Positions 63,112-64,000 of a stretch of DNA of 64,000 nucleotides are shown here, piece by piece. A program made the translations under genes and the position numbers. Within the stretch, counting starts at the first letter, position 1; each line of letters begins with the position of its first letter. The stretch lies in NCBI RefSeq assembly GCF_026343335.1, contig NZ_JAPELX010000001.1, positions 7,378,001 to 7,442,000 of the forward strand, written 5' to 3'. The notes under the pieces are model-generated. The model was given only the letters and a program-made list of their open reading frames with translations, did not search any database and was not told the origin of the DNA. The DNA is from Streptomyces sp. NBC_00078. GTDB lineage: Bacteria; Actinomycetota; Actinomycetes; Streptomycetales; Streptomycetaceae.

Positions 63112-64000
63112 ATGCTGGACATCGCCGAGGAGCTGAACCGGTGGGTCGAGCAGGGACGTGACTTCGCCGTGGCCACCGTGGTGGCCATCGGCGGCAGCGC
63201 CCCTCGCCGGCCCGGCGCCGCCCTCGCGGTGGACGCCGACGGCACGGCGATCGGCTCGGTCTCCGGAGGCTGTGTGGAGGGCGCGGTGTACGACCTGTGC
63301 CGCCAGGCGCTCGAGGACGGCGAAACCGTCCTGGAGCGCTTCGGGTACAGCGACGAGGACGCCTTCGCCGTCGGCCTGACCTGCGGGGGCATCATCGACA
63401 TCCTCGTCACGCCGGTACGGGCCGCCGGCCTGGCCCGTCCGGCCGTCGCGTCCGCACTGGCCGCCGCCGCTCGCGCCGAGGCGGCTGCGGTGGCGCGGAT
63501 CGTGGCCGGCCCGGCCGAACTCCTGGGCCGGGCGCTCGTGGTCCGCCCCGACGGCTCCCGCGAGGGCGGCTTCGGAGCCCACCCGGAACTGGACCGCACG
63601 GTGGCGGCGGAGGCGGGCGCCTTCCTGGACGCCGGACGCACCGGCACCGTCGAGATCGGCGAACAGGGCTCACGCTGCGGTGCACCGCTCACGGTCCTGG
63701 TGGAATCGTCCGTGCCCCCGCCCCGCATGATCGTGTTCGGCGCGATCGACTTCGCGTCGGCACTGGTGCGCATCGGCAAGTTCCTCAACTACCACGTGAC
63801 CGTGTGCGACGCCCGTCCCGTCTTCGCGACCAGGACGCGCTTCCCGGAGGCCGACGAGATCGTCGTCGAGTGGCCCCACACGTACCTGGAGCGGACGACC
63901 GTGGACGCCCGCACCGTCCTGTGCGTGCTCACCCACGACGCCAAGTTCGACGTGCCGCTGCTGCAGCTGGCCCTGCGCCTGCCCGTCGCCTACGTCGGCG
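63112..64000 (+). CDS. xdhC: xanthine dehydrogenase accessory protein XdhC (cut by window end)
   Basis: The first 296 residues of an XdhC/CoxI family protein, with no stop before the edge. The N-terminal domain has FAVATVVAIGGSAPRRPGAA and GSVSGGCVEGAVYD, the conserved XdhC_CoxI motif with Cys; the C-terminal Rossmann part begins PPPRMIVFGAIDFASALVRI. It binds molybdenum cofactor, helps add the sulfido ligand and inserts it into xanthine dehydrogenase. AAGGAGA is an ideal ribosome site for the ATG. In this copy the Rossmann Gly-rich loop reads FGAIDFAS rather than the usual GAGHVA. Confidence 0.92.
   Translation, partial: MLDIAEELNRWVEQGRDFAVATVVAIGGSAPRRPGAALAVDADGTAIGSVSGGCVEGAVYDLCRQALEDGETVLERFGYSDEDAFAVGLTCGGIIDILVTPVRAAGLARPAVASALAAAARAEAAAVARIVAGPAELLGRALVVRPDGSREGGFGAHPELDRTVAAEAGAFLDAGRTGTVEIGEQGSRCGAPLTVLVESSVPPPRMIVFGAIDFASALVRIGKFLNYHVTVCDARPVFATRTRFPEADEIVVEWPHTYLERTTVDARTVLCVLTHDAKFDVPLLQLALRLPVAYVG

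Noticed and set aside
1..64000. tRNA, rRNA or intact insertion sequence
   Set aside because: No cloverleaf with a recognisable T-loop, rRNA segment, transposase or terminal inverted repeats with target duplication was seen by eye; a covariance-model scan would be needed to be certain.

Overview
The window reads as a chromosomal segment of a Streptomyces-like actinomycete. GC is very high with strong G/C at third codon positions, GTG and TTG starts are common, neighbouring genes often overlap by ATGA/TGATG/TTGA, Tat signal peptides are frequent, and typical Streptomyces families are present (DUF2637, TrmB/LuxR regulators, CBM13- and CBM2-bearing proteins). No rRNA, tRNA, CRISPR array or intact insertion sequence was seen.

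Region 1 (1-5.6 kb) opens with debris: the tail of an unidentified gene, a frameshifted LacI-family remnant and a frameshifted FtsX-type permease remnant. Then follow a homocysteine S-methyltransferase divergent from an APC permease, and a large secreted beta-strand-repeat protein with a C-terminal membrane anchor.

Region 2 (5.7-13.2 kb) is a plant pectin/arabinogalactan depolymerisation block: a GH43 arabinofuranosidase-like enzyme, a GH43 exo-beta-1,3-galactanase-like enzyme with CBM13, a PL4 rhamnogalacturonan lyase divergent from a CE12 acetylesterase, and a DUF2264 (GH154-like) protein. LacI-type palindromes of the GAAAG-N2-CTTTC class sit in its promoters. Region 3 (13.2-18.7 kb) holds a TetR/hydrolase pair, a P-loop kinase, a secreted phosphatase-fold protein fused to a jacalin-like domain, and an MFS exporter.

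Region 4 (19-32.4 kb, all minus strand) is a galactoside uptake and hydrolysis block. A ROK regulator overlaps a GH30 endo-beta-1,6-galactanase gene; then come a sugar ABC importer, a GH2 beta-galactosidase, an MFS permease and, with overlapping TTG starts, a three-gene ABC-2 exporter. The ROK and ABC-importer promoters share AACCCCTTG(C/T)CGAA across the -35 box, which supports one regulator for both. With region 2 this forms a plausible pathway for rhamnogalacturonan-I with type II arabinogalactan side chains.

Region 5 (32.4-48.7 kb) is mixed: alditol oxidase, a flavin-binding protein next to a radical SAM protein with an unusual CX8CX2C motif, a membrane protein joining sigma-like and zinc-finger regions to an external cellulose-binding domain, RsgA, an Ada/AlkA-Ogt alkylation repair pair, a PP2C-like protein, regulators and small secreted proteins. 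Region 6 (48.7-52.9 kb) contains decayed genes (GH38 mannosidase; an iron reductase-like gene behind an iron-box-like site) around a HATPase regulator and a DUF2637 protein.

Region 7 (53-64 kb) has a GntR regulator, a DUF2231 protein and a purine catabolism block: PucR divergent from xanthine dehydrogenase FAD, Fe-S and Mo subunits, an NCS2 purine permease and XdhC (cut by the window edge). A short palindromic element occurs in frame inside both lacZ and the xdh Fe-S gene, and again in the decayed iron reductase gene.
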